This document shows, piece after piece, positions 1-7,998 of a stretch of DNA of 64,000 nt (its first letter is position 1; the number at the start of each line of letters is the position of its first letter). Both the position numbers and the translations under genes were made by a program. This DNA is from Tessaracoccus palaemonis (GTDB lineage Bacteria; Actinomycetota; Actinomycetes; Propionibacteriales; Propionibacteriaceae), in contig NZ_CP079216.1 of assembly GCF_019316905.1 (NCBI RefSeq), positions 2,790,001 to 2,854,000 of the forward strand, read 5' to 3'. The notes below the pieces were generated by a model that had not been told where the DNA came from, ran no database searches, and worked only from the letters and a program-made list of their open reading frames with translations.

Positions 1-661
1 TCTGCACGGTCCGGTCGTTCTCCAGCGCGGCCTCCAGGGCCGCCTGGTCGCCGATCGCCTCGATCACATAGGGCGGCGCGTAGGGCACGCCGTGGAGGAC
101 GACGGTGTTGCCGACGCACTTGATGCCGGTCGTCGCGATGACCCGCTGCCCCTGGATGGTCAGGGCCTCCGCCCCGCCGGACCAGAGCGCGTTCACCACG
201 CCCTGGATGTCCTGCTGGTGCACGACGAGATCGTCGTCGTCGACGCCTGCGGGCTTCACGTCCAGCGGTGCGTCGTCGAGCGTGACGCGCAGGCCGGGGC
301 CGTAGACGGCGGTCAGGCCGGCGGCTCTCTCGGCAGCGGTCACCTCGCCGCTCAGGTCCTCGTCGCCGCTGGCCGCGTCGGTGAGGGCGTCCACCTCGTC
401 GGACAACTCGGAGGACTGCCCACGCAGCTGCTCGTTGCGCTGGCCCTGGGAAACGATCAGGTCGCGCATGTCGGCCTCGCGGTCGCTGCGGAGGTCCTCG
501 CCGCGGGCGGCGATGGCAGAGACCGTCATCATGAGGCCGGCAAGGAGGCACACGAGCACCGTCGCGGTGCGGCCGCGGAGGGTGCGAGGCCGGGCCTGGT
601 TGCGGCCGACGCTGGCCCGGACGCTGCGCGCCCGGCCCCCCAGCCACTCCCTGATCCTCAT
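1..661 (-). CDS. DUF881 family membrane-anchored protein (3' part beyond window)
   Basis: The gene is read on the minus strand from ATG at 661 and runs off the left edge with no stop, so about 220 residues are visible. Residues ~1-31 are Arg-rich, ~32-51 form one membrane segment, ~55-95 look coiled-coil, and the rest matches the DUF881 fold, including a stretch reading LWSGGAEALTIQGQRVIATT. DUF881 proteins are of unknown function but sit beside crgA and the septation locus in many actinobacteria, as here, with crgA divergent 143 bp away. I infer an envelope or division-linked protein. The start is set by the only Met upstream of the membrane segment. Confidence 0.85.
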   Translation of the reverse strand, partial: MRIREWLGGRARSVRASVGRNQARPRTLRGRTATVLVCLLAGLMMTVSAIAARGEDLRSDREADMRDLIVSQGQRNEQLRGQSSELSDEVDALTDAASGDEDLSGEVTAAERAAGLTAVYGPGLRVTLDDAPLDVKPAGVDDDDLVVHQQDIQGVVNALWSGGAEALTIQGQRVIATTGIKCVGNTVVLHGVPYAPPYVIEAIGDQAALEAALENDRTVQ

Positions 662-804
662 GCGCCCAGCCTAACCCGGCATCGGCGGGCACACGGCGCC
701 GCGGACCGGCGGAAAGCGTCCCACCGTCGCCCTCGTCACCTCCCGAATCGTGGATCGGCGCAGAAGCAACTAAGCTGTAGCGGTCAGACCCCCAAGGAGA
801 AACC

Positions 805-1089
805 GTGCCCGAGTCGAAGACACGCAAGCAGGCCGTGGACAAGAAGAAGTCCAAGGAGAAGGCCGAACTCGCCGAGAAGCGGCGTGAGGCCAAGCGGCTT
901 GCCCCCGCGTCCCGGAACTGGGTGCCCGCCGTGTTCGTCCCGATGGGCCTGCTCGGCGTGCTGTGGATGGTCGTCTACAACCTGGCCGGCAACATGATCC
1001 CCTTCATGCAGTCGCTCGGCGACTGGAACGTCGCGATCGGGCTTGGCCTGATCGTCGCGTGCTTCTCCTTCATGACCCTGTGGAAGTGA
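805..1089 (+). CDS. crgA: Cell division protein CrgA
   Basis: A 94-residue protein with a highly charged Lys/Glu N-terminus (~1-30) and two membrane helices at ~39-60 and ~70-91, the CrgA layout. CrgA is an actinobacterial septum protein that binds FtsZ/FtsI and helps coordinate growth and septation. Start is GTG at 805, with a clear Shine-Dalgarno AAGGAGA at 793-799. A possible -10 (TAAGCT) lies at 771-776. It is divergent from the DUF881 gene, the usual neighbourhood. Its stop overlaps the start of the next gene by four bases (GTGA), so the two are probably co-translated. Confidence 0.95.
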   Translation: MPESKTRKQAVDKKKSKEKAELAEKRREAKRLAPASRNWVPAVFVPMGLLGVLWMVVYNLAGNMIPFMQSLGDWNVAIGLGLIVACFSFMTLWK

Positions 1090-1733
1090 GCTCCCGGCTC
1101 GGCGTCTTCGACGCGGTCATCTTCGACTTCGACGGCACCCTGGCCGACTCGCACGCCGCGATGATGCGGTCCTACGTGCGGTGGGCGGAGGAGTATGGCG
1201 TCGACCTGTCTCAGGCCCGCATGTACACCGGCCGCCCGTCCGAGGCAGTCGCGCGTGCCCTGGTCACCGACGGCCGCGCGGAGGAGGCCGGCCTCCGCCT
1301 CGACGCGCTGGAGGTCTCCGACACCGACGGCGTCATCGCGCTGCCCGGCTCCCTCGATGCGCTCTCCGCCCTCGACGACGGCCGTCGCGCCATCGCCACC
1401 TCCTGCACCATGGCGCTGGTCGTCGCCCGGATGGACGCAGCGGGCCTGCCCCTGCCGACGGTGGTCGTGGCCCGCGAGCAGTACGCACACGGCAAGCCCG
1501 CCCCGGACCCGTTCCTGGTGGCCGCGCAGCGCCTCGGCGTCGACCCGGCCCGCTGCCTCGTCGCGGAGGACGCCCCCGCTGGCGTCGCCGGTGCGCACGC
1601 GGCCGGCTGCCGCGTGCTCGGCGTCCTGACCAGCCACACGGCCGACGAGCTGGGCGCAGACTGGCACGTCGGATCGCTCGCCGAGGTCTCCTTCGCCGTC
1701 ACCGCCGACGGCGTCGCCGTCTCCCTCGCCTGA
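1086..1733 (+). CDS. HAD-superfamily hydrolase (phosphatase-like)
   Basis: A 215-residue HAD subfamily IA protein. Motif I is FDFDGTLADS near residue 12 (Asp nucleophile and second Asp present), motif II is the Thr/Ser in ATSCTMALV, motif III the Lys in GKPAPDPF, and motif IV LVAEDAPAG. These residues are sufficient for a phosphoglycolate phosphatase- or beta-phosphoglucomutase-like enzyme; the cap does not identify the substrate. The frame is open further upstream, but GTG at 1086 overlaps the crgA stop as GTGA and lies just before motif I, which makes it the natural start. Confidence 0.88.
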   Translation: MSSRLGVFDAVIFDFDGTLADSHAAMMRSYVRWAEEYGVDLSQARMYTGRPSEAVARALVTDGRAEEAGLRLDALEVSDTDGVIALPGSLDALSALDDGRRAIATSCTMALVVARMDAAGLPLPTVVVAREQYAHGKPAPDPFLVAAQRLGVDPARCLVAEDAPAGVAGAHAAGCRVLGVLTSHTADELGADWHVGSLAEVSFAVTADGVAVSLA

Positions 1734-1783
1734 GCCTGGCTCCCGGAAGTGGCCGGGCGACGTCGGACAAGTAGGATGCCTGC

Positions 1784-3298
1784 GTGACTGACACCACCCC
1801 CACCGAAGTGACCGATTCCGAGCAGACCCTCGTCCGCAAGGAGAAGCGGCAGCGGCTGCTGGACGCCGGTTCCCAGGTGTACCCGGCGGACCTCAGCCGC
1901 AGCCACACGCTCAGCGAGATCCGCGCGAACGAGGCCTGGAATGCGCTCGAGGCGGGCGAGGAGACCCAGGACGTCGTCACCGTCGGCGGCCGCGTCGTCT
2001 TCATCCGCAACACCGGCAAGCTGGCCTTCGCGACGCTGCAGGACGGCTTCGCCCCCGAACAGAACGGCGAGCGCCTGCAGGTGATGCTGTCGCTGGCCGA
2101 GATCGGCGAGGAGGCCCTCGCAGCCTGGAAGTCCGACGTCGACCTGGGCGACTTCGTCTGGGTGCAGGGGCGCGTCATCCGCTCCAAGCGCGGCGAGCTG
2201 TCGATCATGGCGAACCAGTGGCGGATGGCGTCCAAGGCGCTACGCCCGCTGCCCGTGCTGCACAAGGACCTCTCTGAGGAGGCCCGCGTGCGCCGTCGCT
2301 ACGTGGATCTGATCGTTCGCGACGAGGCCCGCGAGATGGTCCGCAAGCGTTCCGCCATCACGCGCGCGATCCGCGACACTCTCTACGGCCAGGGCTACCT
2401 TGAGGTCGAGACGCCGATCCTGCAGCTGGTGCACGGCGGCGCCGCGGCCCGCCCGTTCGAGACGCACATCAACGCCTTCGACATCGACATGAGCCTGCGC
2501 ATCGCGCTGGAGCTGCACCTGAAGCGGACGATGGTCGGCGGCGCGGACCGCGTGTTCGAGCTGGGCCGGGTGTTCCGCAACGAGGGCATCGACTCCACGC
2601 ACTCCGCCGAGTTCACCATGCTCGAGGCGTACCAGTCGTGGGGCGACCAGAAGACCATCGCGGCGCTGATCCAGTCGATCATCGTCGCCGCGGCGGACGC
2701 CGTCGGCAGCCGCACCGTCGAGACGTCGAAGGGCGAGATCAACCTCGACGGCGAGTGGACCTGGCTCGGCGTCTACCCGGGCGTCTCTGCGGCCGTCGGC
2801 GAGGAGATCACGCCCGACACCCCCGCCGAGCGGCTGGGCGCGCTGCTGGACGAGCACGAGATCGAGTTCGACCCGAAGTTCGCCGAGGGCAAGCTCGTCA
2901 TGAAGCTGTTCGAGGAACTCGTCGAGCCGACGCTGATCCAGCCGACGTTCGTGTGCGACTACCCGGCCGTCGCGCAGCCGCTGGCCCGCCCGCACCGCAG
3001 CGAGCCCGGCAAGATCGAGGCCTGGGACCTCATCATCGGCGGCATGGAGCGCGGCACCGGCTTCACCGAGCTGATCGACCCGGTCATCCAGCGCGACGTG
3101 CTCATGACCCAGTCGCTGGCCGCCGCGGCCGGCGACCCCGAGGCCATGCAGCTCGACGAGGACTTCCTGGAGGCGCTGGAGTACGGGGTGCCGCCGATGG
3201 GCGGCCTCGGGCTGGGCGTCGACCGCCTCGTCATGCTGCTGACCGGCGTCGGCATCCGCGAGACGATCCTCTACCCGCTGCTGCGCCCCCAGGGCTGA
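1784..3298 (+). CDS. lysS: Class II lysyl-tRNA synthetase (divergent)
   Basis: A 504-residue class II LysRS: N-terminal OB-fold anticodon-binding domain (~50-170), then the catalytic core with motif 2 (VFRNEGIDSTHSAEFTMLE) and motif 3 (GLGLGVDRLVM). Gly-Phe-Thr-Glu-Leu stands where LysRS normally has GFSEL/GYSEL. It follows the mycobacterial LysS pattern over its length. Two usually invariant positions differ: the block expected to read LRIAPELYLKR reads LRIALELHLKR near residue 235. Start GTG 1784 has no Shine-Dalgarno; a TAGGAT box begins exactly 12 nt upstream (1772), pointing to a leaderless mRNA. It could be the housekeeping enzyme or a second copy; lsr2 and clpC, its usual neighbours in mycobacteria, are absent here. 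Confidence 0.93.
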   Translation: MTDTTPTEVTDSEQTLVRKEKRQRLLDAGSQVYPADLSRSHTLSEIRANEAWNALEAGEETQDVVTVGGRVVFIRNTGKLAFATLQDGFAPEQNGERLQVMLSLAEIGEEALAAWKSDVDLGDFVWVQGRVIRSKRGELSIMANQWRMASKALRPLPVLHKDLSEEARVRRRYVDLIVRDEAREMVRKRSAITRAIRDTLYGQGYLEVETPILQLVHGGAAARPFETHINAFDIDMSLRIALELHLKRTMVGGADRVFELGRVFRNEGIDSTHSAEFTMLEAYQSWGDQKTIAALIQSIIVAAADAVGSRTVETSKGEINLDGEWTWLGVYPGVSAAVGEEITPDTPAERLGALLDEHEIEFDPKFAEGKLVMKLFEELVEPTLIQPTFVCDYPAVAQPLARPHRSEPGKIEAWDLIIGGMERGTGFTELIDPVIQRDVLMTQSLAAAAGDPEAMQLDEDFLEALEYGVPPMGGLGLGVDRLVMLLTGVGIRETILYPLLRPQG

Positions 3299-3312
3299 GC
3301 CCGCCGAGACGC

Positions 3313-3348
3313 ACGAGGGCCCCCGACCGGCTGGTCGAGGGCCCTCGT
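3313..3348. terminator. Strong bidirectional hairpin terminator
   Basis: Stem arms at 3313-3322 and 3339-3348 (10 perfect pairs), continued after one mismatch by 3324-3328 with 3333-3337, around a 4-nt loop. It lies 15 bp after lysS and 6 bp after the stop of the convergent minus-strand gene, so it can end both. A short T/C-rich tract follows on the plus strand; there is no long T run. Confidence 0.88.
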
Positions 3349-3354
3349 CGTCTG

Positions 3355-3762
3355 TCAGGCTGCCGACCTGGCCGACTGGGCGGACACCGGGCTCACGGCG
3401 GACTTCGCGGAGACCGGAGAGATGGGCGACTTGGCGGAGACGGGCGAGACCGCCGACTTTGCAGAGACCGGGGAGGCGACCGTCTTCGCCGACACGGCGG
3501 TCTTCACGGAGGCCGCGGTCTTTGCGGAGACCGGGCTGGCCGCCGTCACCGCGGACGCCGTGGTCCAGGCGCCCGGGGAGGTGCCCGTCGAGGTGGGTGA
3601 CGTCGAGCTGGGTGACGTCGGGGTGGTGAGCGGCGAGACCGCCGCGGACGAGGGCGCGACCTCGTCGGGGGTGTCGGCGTCGTCGGCGAAGGCCAGCGTC
3701 GTGCCGCCGAGGGCGGCGATGCCGAACGCGCCGGCGAGGATCCAGTTGGTTGTCCTGCTCAT
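3355..3762 (-). CDS. Small secreted Ser/Ala/Val/Lys repeat protein
   Basis: A 135-residue protein of unknown function. A Sec signal peptide is obvious (charged N-terminus, hydrophobic stretch, cleavage after TTLAFA near residue 26). The mature part is low-complexity: a Thr/Ser/Pro-rich segment (~40-66), then about eight imperfect copies of a short unit around SPVSAKSA to the C-terminus. No catalytic domain or cell-wall anchor is visible. The composition suggests an extended, basic surface or secreted peptide, perhaps wall-associated; that is inference. Start ATG 3762 has a good Shine-Dalgarno (AAGGAGA). An inverted repeat with 7-bp arms (3800-3806/3817-3823) lies in its upstream region. Confidence 0.75.
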   Translation of the reverse strand: MSRTTNWILAGAFGIAALGGTTLAFADDADTPDEVAPSSAAVSPLTTPTSPSSTSPTSTGTSPGAWTTASAVTAASPVSAKTAASVKTAVSAKTVASPVSAKSAVSPVSAKSPISPVSAKSAVSPVSAQSARSAA

Positions 3763-3865
3763 GGGAGTCTCCTTGTCTGTGGGGGCCTCGGCCCGGTTTC
3801 CCTGTTGACACCACTGAACAGGGGCGCGCTGAGACGCAGAGGAGAGCGCCGTGAGAGTCCTCTCA

Positions 3866-5068
3866 TCAACCTCCGGGGTGCGCGATGAGCCACGAGCCCC
3901 ACGCGAGCGCGGCGAAGCCCTCCGCGATGCGTAGCCGTTGGTCGGCGGCGGCCTCCCACTCGGGCAGGCCCTCGTCGCGGGCCCCTGCGATCAGCGTGCA
4001 GACGACGGCGGCGGTGCGGGCCAGGAGCCCGGCGCGGCTGGCTCCGTGGGCGTCGACGTAGGCCGAGAACGCGTCGAGGTAGGAGCTGAGGAAGGCCTCC
4101 GTGTGGGCGTAGCCGGGGTGGATCGTGCGGAGCACCGCGAGGTGGGCCAGGAAGCAGGCAAGGTCGTCGACGGCGTGCCCTGGGCCGACGGCGTCGACGT
4201 CGATGACGCCGCTGACCCGGCCGTCGGCGACGAACAGGTTCGCCTCGTAGAGGTCGCCGTGCGTCGCGACGACCGGGCCGCGGGGTTCCCCGTCCAGGAT
4301 GCCTGTCACGGTCGCGACGACGGCGTCGATCCGCCGCGCTCCGGCAGGGAAGGCGACCTTCGCTGCGCTCGCGTAGTCGACGATGCGGTCCGTCCATGCC
4401 TCGCGGGCCGGCAGGGTGGTGAGGTCATCGGGCATGGCGTCGACGAGTTCGGTGATCCGGGCGGGGGGAAGGGGGATCTCCGCGGAGTCCATGAACGCCT
4501 GGGCGAGCGGGGTCCCCGTCACCGAGCTGAGGGCCACGACCTGCTGCCTCACCGGTCCGACGACGCTTGGCACCGGAATCCCCGCCTCGCTCAGGAGGCG
4601 GTGTCGTCGGGCCAGCAGGTCGGCGTCGCGGCGCAGAACCTTGAGGAATACCTGGCCGGGTCCGCCGTCGAAGGTGGCGCGCAGCACGGCGCGCCGCAGC
4701 GGCCGGTAGGTCACGGTCTCCAGCGATCGGAGCCTGGCCCCGTCGCCCCAGGTCGCCTGCACCTCGGCCGGGACGCTGGCCAGCGGGAGGCCCGGCAGGA
4801 GCGGGTCGCCGGGATGCTCCCAGATGCGGAGCCGGCCGCGCGGCACCTCGACCTCCACGAGGTCGCCGTGCACGTTCTCCGTCGTGGCGACGAGGTAGCG
4901 CCTGGTGCCGTCGTCGGTCACCTCGAACAGCCCCGAGACGCCCGCCCCCGGGCGGTGGTGCAGCTCGACGAGCTCTGCGGTGGCCTCCGTCGAGAGTTGC
5001 GCGGCGACCACCGGCGCGGCCTCGTCGGTGAAGAAGCGGACCTGGTCGCTCTCATCCCAGCCGGTCAC
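3866..5068 (-). CDS. Phosphotransferase of the APH/choline-kinase fold
   Basis: A 400-residue protein with a C-terminal APH-type kinase lobe. The Brenner motif HGDLYEANLF (residues ~270-280) carries the catalytic Asp and Mg-binding Asn, followed by the DFG-like VIDVDAVGPG. A plausible ATP-binding Lys lies in FLKVL near residue 145. The first ~120 residues form an extra N-terminal region. Such enzymes phosphorylate small molecules (aminoglycosides, macrolides, homoserine, choline, sugars); nothing here selects a substrate and an antibiotic-resistance role should not be assumed. Start GTG 5068. The gene lies 30 bp downstream of the DMT exporter on the same strand, so the two are probably co-transcribed. 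Confidence 0.8.
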   Translation of the reverse strand: MTGWDESDQVRFFTDEAAPVVAAQLSTEATAELVELHHRPGAGVSGLFEVTDDGTRRYLVATTENVHGDLVEVEVPRGRLRIWEHPGDPLLPGLPLASVPAEVQATWGDGARLRSLETVTYRPLRRAVLRATFDGGPGQVFLKVLRRDADLLARRHRLLSEAGIPVPSVVGPVRQQVVALSSVTGTPLAQAFMDSAEIPLPPARITELVDAMPDDLTTLPAREAWTDRIVDYASAAKVAFPAGARRIDAVVATVTGILDGEPRGPVVATHGDLYEANLFVADGRVSGVIDVDAVGPGHAVDDLACFLAHLAVLRTIHPGYAHTEAFLSSYLDAFSAYVDAHGASRAGLLARTAAVVCTLIAGARDEGLPEWEAAADQRLRIAEGFAALAWGSWLIAHPGG

Positions 5069-5098
5069 GGGCCACGTCCCTTCGTCGGTGTGCTGCGC

Positions 5099-5971
5099 CT
5101 AGTCTGCCGCGACGAGGGGTTCCGCGCGGTCGCCCGGCCCTGCCCGGACGCCGATCAGGGTGGCGGCCAGGATCATCGAGCCGCCGAGCAGGAATCTCAG
5201 GGTGAGGGTCTCGCCGCCGAACAGCACGGCGAAGAGCGTCGCGAAGACGGGCTCGAAGGCCATCAGCAGCACCACGCGCGACGGCGGGATGTGCCGCTGA
5301 GCCCAGGTCTGCAGCACCATCGTGACGATGCCGGCTGCGATGGCCGTGTACAGCACGGCGGCCCAGACGACGCCGTCGGGCGGGAAGTCGATGCCCGTCG
5401 GCAGCGCCGCGCCGCCGCAGATGATGGCGATGCCGATCAGCTGCACCGTCGCGAGGCTGACGGGGTCCATGGCACGGGAGAAGCGGTCGAGCATGACGAT
5501 GTGCAGGGCGTAGAGCGCCGCGCCGAGCAGGGTGAGGGCCTCGCCGCGGCCGATGCCGGTCAGGCCGGACAGGCTCAGCACCGCGATGCCCGCCATCGCC
5601 AGCGCCACGGCCAGCCAGGTGACGCGGTGCGGCCGCACCCGGAACAGGGCCCACAGGATCAGGGGCGTCAGCACGACGTAGACGCCGGTCAGGAATCCCG
5701 AGGCGGAGGCCGCCGTGGTCTGGAGGCCTGTCGTCTGGGCGATCTGCGCGAACCCGTAGAGCACGCCCAGGCCGAGCGCGATGCTCCACTGTCGCCAGCT
5801 GAGCCGCCGGAGCCGGCCAAGGAAGATCAGGGACGGCACCAGCGCGCCGACCAGGAACCTGACGGCCAGGAAGTCGATGGGGTCGACCCGGCTGACGGCG
5901 TCCTTGATGATGAAGAAGGTCGAGCCCCAGATGGCCGTGACCAGCAGGATCGCTCCCGTCGCCAGCCGCAT
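5099..5971 (-). CDS. EamA-family (DMT) membrane exporter
   Basis: A 290-residue integral membrane protein with ten predicted helices in two EamA repeats (~7-135 and ~145-280). It opens with the typical ATGAILLVTAIWGSTFF helix. The family exports amino acids, metabolites or drugs; the substrate is not predictable. The frame extends 61 codons further upstream, but ATG 5971 is preferred: the membrane domain begins right there, it is preceded by a strong GGAAGGAG, and the upstream extension would run into the divergent gene at 6014. Confidence 0.88.
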   Translation of the reverse strand: MRLATGAILLVTAIWGSTFFIIKDAVSRVDPIDFLAVRFLVGALVPSLIFLGRLRRLSWRQWSIALGLGVLYGFAQIAQTTGLQTTAASASGFLTGVYVVLTPLILWALFRVRPHRVTWLAVALAMAGIAVLSLSGLTGIGRGEALTLLGAALYALHIVMLDRFSRAMDPVSLATVQLIGIAIICGGAALPTGIDFPPDGVVWAAVLYTAIAAGIVTMVLQTWAQRHIPPSRVVLLMAFEPVFATLFAVLFGGETLTLRFLLGGSMILAATLIGVRAGPGDRAEPLVAAD

Positions 5972-6013
5972 GGGTCTCCTTCCGCTGCCGCCGGGGCGGC
6001 CTAGTGTGGTGTC

Positions 6014-7162
6014 GTGGCGATTCTCCTCGACGCGGCCCGCTGGCCTGCGCACGGCACGGTTTTCGGACATCTGGTGTCCGATTCGACGCTCGCGGAACTG
6101 CACGCCTTCGCCCGCACCGTCGGGTTGCCGGCGCAGGCATTCGACCACGACCACTACGACGTCCCCGAGTCACGGTACCGCGAGCTGATCGCGGCCGGCG
6201 CGACGATCGTCGGCGAGAAAGACCTCGTCGCGCGGCTCACCGCCAGCGGGCTGCGCGTCCGCTCTCCCGAGCGCACGCCGACGAGGGCCACCGCGCTGCG
6301 GCGGGTCCAGGAGCGCTGGGCTCCGCTGGGGCTGCCCATGGCCATCCGCGACGACCTGCTCGCCCGGTGGCACCACAAGGACAGGCACTACCACGACGTG
6401 CGGCACCTGTGGCAGTGCCTGGCCGCGCTGGAGGTGCTCGGCTGCGACGACCCGATCGTCGAGCTGGCGGCCTGGTTCCACGACGCCGTCTACACGGGAA
6501 GCGCGGGCGACGCGGGCGACGCAGCCGACGCGTGCGACGCGGCCAACGCGGCCAACGCGGGTGACGCGGGTGACGCGGCCAACGCAGCCAACGCAGCCGA
6601 CGCAGCCGACGCGGGCGACGCGGCCAACGCGGCCAACGCGGGCGACGTGGGCGACGCGGCCAACGCGGGCGACGCGGGTGACGCGGGCGACGCGGGCGAC
6701 GCGGACAGGGCGGGCGACGCGGACAGGGCGGGCGACGCGGGCGACGCGGCCAACGCGGGTGACGCAAACAAGGCGGCCAGCACGGGCGACGAGGAGGCCT
6801 CGGCCCGGCTCGCCGAGCGGCTGCTCGACGGCCAGCTGGACGCCCACCGCGTCGCGGAGGTCGCGCGGCTGGTCCGCATGACCGCCGACCACCGCCCGAC
6901 CGACGAGCGTGGCGCGCTGCTCTCCGACGCTGACCTGTCGATCCTCGGCCAGGTCCCCGGCCGCTACCACGTCTACGTGCGGGATGTCCGCCTGGACTAC
7001 GCCCACGTCGACGACGCCGCGTGGCGCGTCGGCCGCTCACGGGTCCTCGAAGGTCTCCTCGCCGCCGATCCGCTGTTCCACACCGCCCACGGCCGGGAGC
7101 TGTGGGACGCCCAGGCCCGGGCCAACCTCGCCGACGAGCTCTCCAGCCTCACCGACCGCTGA
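6014..7162 (+). CDS. DUF4031-HD fusion: predicted metal-dependent phosphohydrolase with repeat insertion
   Basis: A 382-residue two-domain protein. Residues ~1-88 match DUF4031 (AARWPAHGTVFGHLVSD; FDHDHYDVPESRYRELI). Residues ~95-380 are a predicted metal-dependent HD hydrolase: RWHHKDRHYHDVRHL, then LAAWFHDAVYTG with the HD pair, and later RMTADHR and LSDADLSILG carrying the remaining metal ligands. Between WFHDAVYTG and the normally adjacent EEASARLAERLL sits a ~89-residue run of GDA/NAA/ADA triplets (residues ~164-253), in frame and just after the HD motif. All expected ligands are intact, so the enzyme may still fold with a long acidic loop. Start GTG 6014 has a TAGTGT box 12 nt upstream and no Shine-Dalgarno (leaderless). 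It is divergent from the exporter, with a 42-bp gap. Confidence 0.82.
   Translation: MAILLDAARWPAHGTVFGHLVSDSTLAELHAFARTVGLPAQAFDHDHYDVPESRYRELIAAGATIVGEKDLVARLTASGLRVRSPERTPTRATALRRVQERWAPLGLPMAIRDDLLARWHHKDRHYHDVRHLWQCLAALEVLGCDDPIVELAAWFHDAVYTGSAGDAGDAADACDAANAANAGDAGDAANAANAADAADAGDAANAANAGDVGDAANAGDAGDAGDAGDADRAGDADRAGDAGDAANAGDANKAASTGDEEASARLAERLLDGQLDAHRVAEVARLVRMTADHRPTDERGALLSDADLSILGQVPGRYHVYVRDVRLDYAHVDDAAWRVGRSRVLEGLLAADPLFHTAHGRELWDAQARANLADELSSLTDR
6503..6769 (+). repeat. 9-bp minisatellite inside the HD hydrolase gene
   Basis: About 30 tandem 9-bp units around GCGGGCGAC, with variants GCGGCCAAC, GCAGCCGAC and GCGGACAGG. All keep the reading frame and encode Ala-Gly-Asp, Ala-Ala-Asn, Ala-Ala-Asp or Ala-Asp-Arg. 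Units are not identical, so it is partly diverged rather than a fresh expansion. Unit multiples of three keep length changes in frame. Confidence 0.95.
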
Positions 7163-7868
7163 TCGCCGAGCCCACCCGGTTCGCCGAGCCCACCCGGATC
7201 GCCGAGCCCACCCGGATCGCCGAGCTTGTCGAGGTGCCTCGAGCGAAGCGAGAGGGAAACCCTCCCCACGCAGAACTGCAGAACGTGAACCGACGACCCC
7301 GACCCCCAGGCCCGGTCCTTTCACTTCGTTCAAGGCGTTTCGACGAGCTCAACGAACCGGACGCCGAGCCCACCCGGTTCGCCGAGCCCACCCGGTTCGC
7401 CGAGCCCACCCGGTTCGCCGAGCTTGTCGAGGTGCCTCGAGCGAAGCGAGAGGGAAACCCTCCCCACGCAGAACTGCAGAACGTGACCGACGACCCCGAC
7501 CCCCAAGCCCGGTCCTTTCACTTCGTTCAAGGCGTTTCGACGAGCTCAACGAACCGGACGCCGAGCCCACCCGGTTCGCCGAGCCCACCCGGTTCGCCGA
7601 GCCCACCCGGATCGCCGAGCTTGTCGAGGTGCCTCGAGCGAAGCGAGAGGGAAACCCTCCCCACGCAGAACTGCAGAACGTGAACCGACGACCCGACCCC
7701 CAAGCCCGGTCCTTTCACTTCGTTCAAGGCGTTTCGACGAGCTCAACGAACCGGACGCCGAGCCCACCCGGATCGCCGAGCCCACCCGGTTCGCCGAGCC
7801 CACCACCCGGTTCGCCGAGCCCACCCGGATCGCCGAGCTTGTCGAGGTGCCTCGAGCGCAGCGAGAGG
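7163..7868. repeat. REP-like block R1: four ~198-bp repeats made of inverted 34-bp elements
   Basis: No gene is seen here. The block is four copies of a unit whose GAGCTTGTCGAGG cores begin near 7222, 7420, 7617 and 7835 (spacing 198, 197, 218). Each unit holds a ~34-bp element (GTCGAGGTGCCTCGAGCGAA...), a degenerate inverted copy of it (the ...TTCGTTCAAGGCGTTTCGAC strand), and three or four 18-bp direct repeats of the type GCCGAGCCCACCCGGTTC. The first copy begins right after the HD gene stop. The 34-bp element recurs at five other intergenic sites in the window. Confidence 0.93.
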
Positions 7869-7900
7869 ACGCAGCCAACCACCGACGCCCCGACCCCACG

Positions 7901-7998
7901 CGCCACCCTTACCGACGGACGCCACCCTTATTCGCAGATGCCACCGCCATGGCGGTGGCATCGGTTGAGAACGGTAGCGTCCGTCGGTAAGGGTGGCG
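7901..7998. repeat. Nested palindromic element, ACGCCACCCTT family, copy 1
   Basis: Outer arms 7901-7922 and 7977-7998 are perfect 22-bp inverted repeats, each holding two spaced copies of GCCACCCTT-type motifs or their complements. Inside lies a perfect 26-bp palindrome (7937-7962) centred on CCATGG. A second, longer copy is at 57487-57663. No gene is seen. Confidence 0.93.

Noticed and set aside
3866-5068. Aminoglycoside resistance gene
   Set aside because: Only the generic APH kinase fold is visible; there is no substrate-specific signature and no mobile context, so a resistance label would be unsupported.
6237-7040. Collagen- or Arg/Pro-repeat proteins encoded opposite the GDA repeat
   Set aside because: These are antisense readings of the minisatellite inside the HD gene; the plus-strand frame joins two conserved halves of one enzyme.
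6014-7162. HD hydrolase as a pseudogene broken by the repeat
   Set aside because: The frame is uninterrupted, catalytic residues on both sides are intact, and the start has a promoter like other genes here.
7163-7868. Regular repeats that might be a CRISPR array
   Set aside because: Repeats are ~200 bp units with internal inverted elements, there are no unique spacers of constant length, and no cas genes are present.
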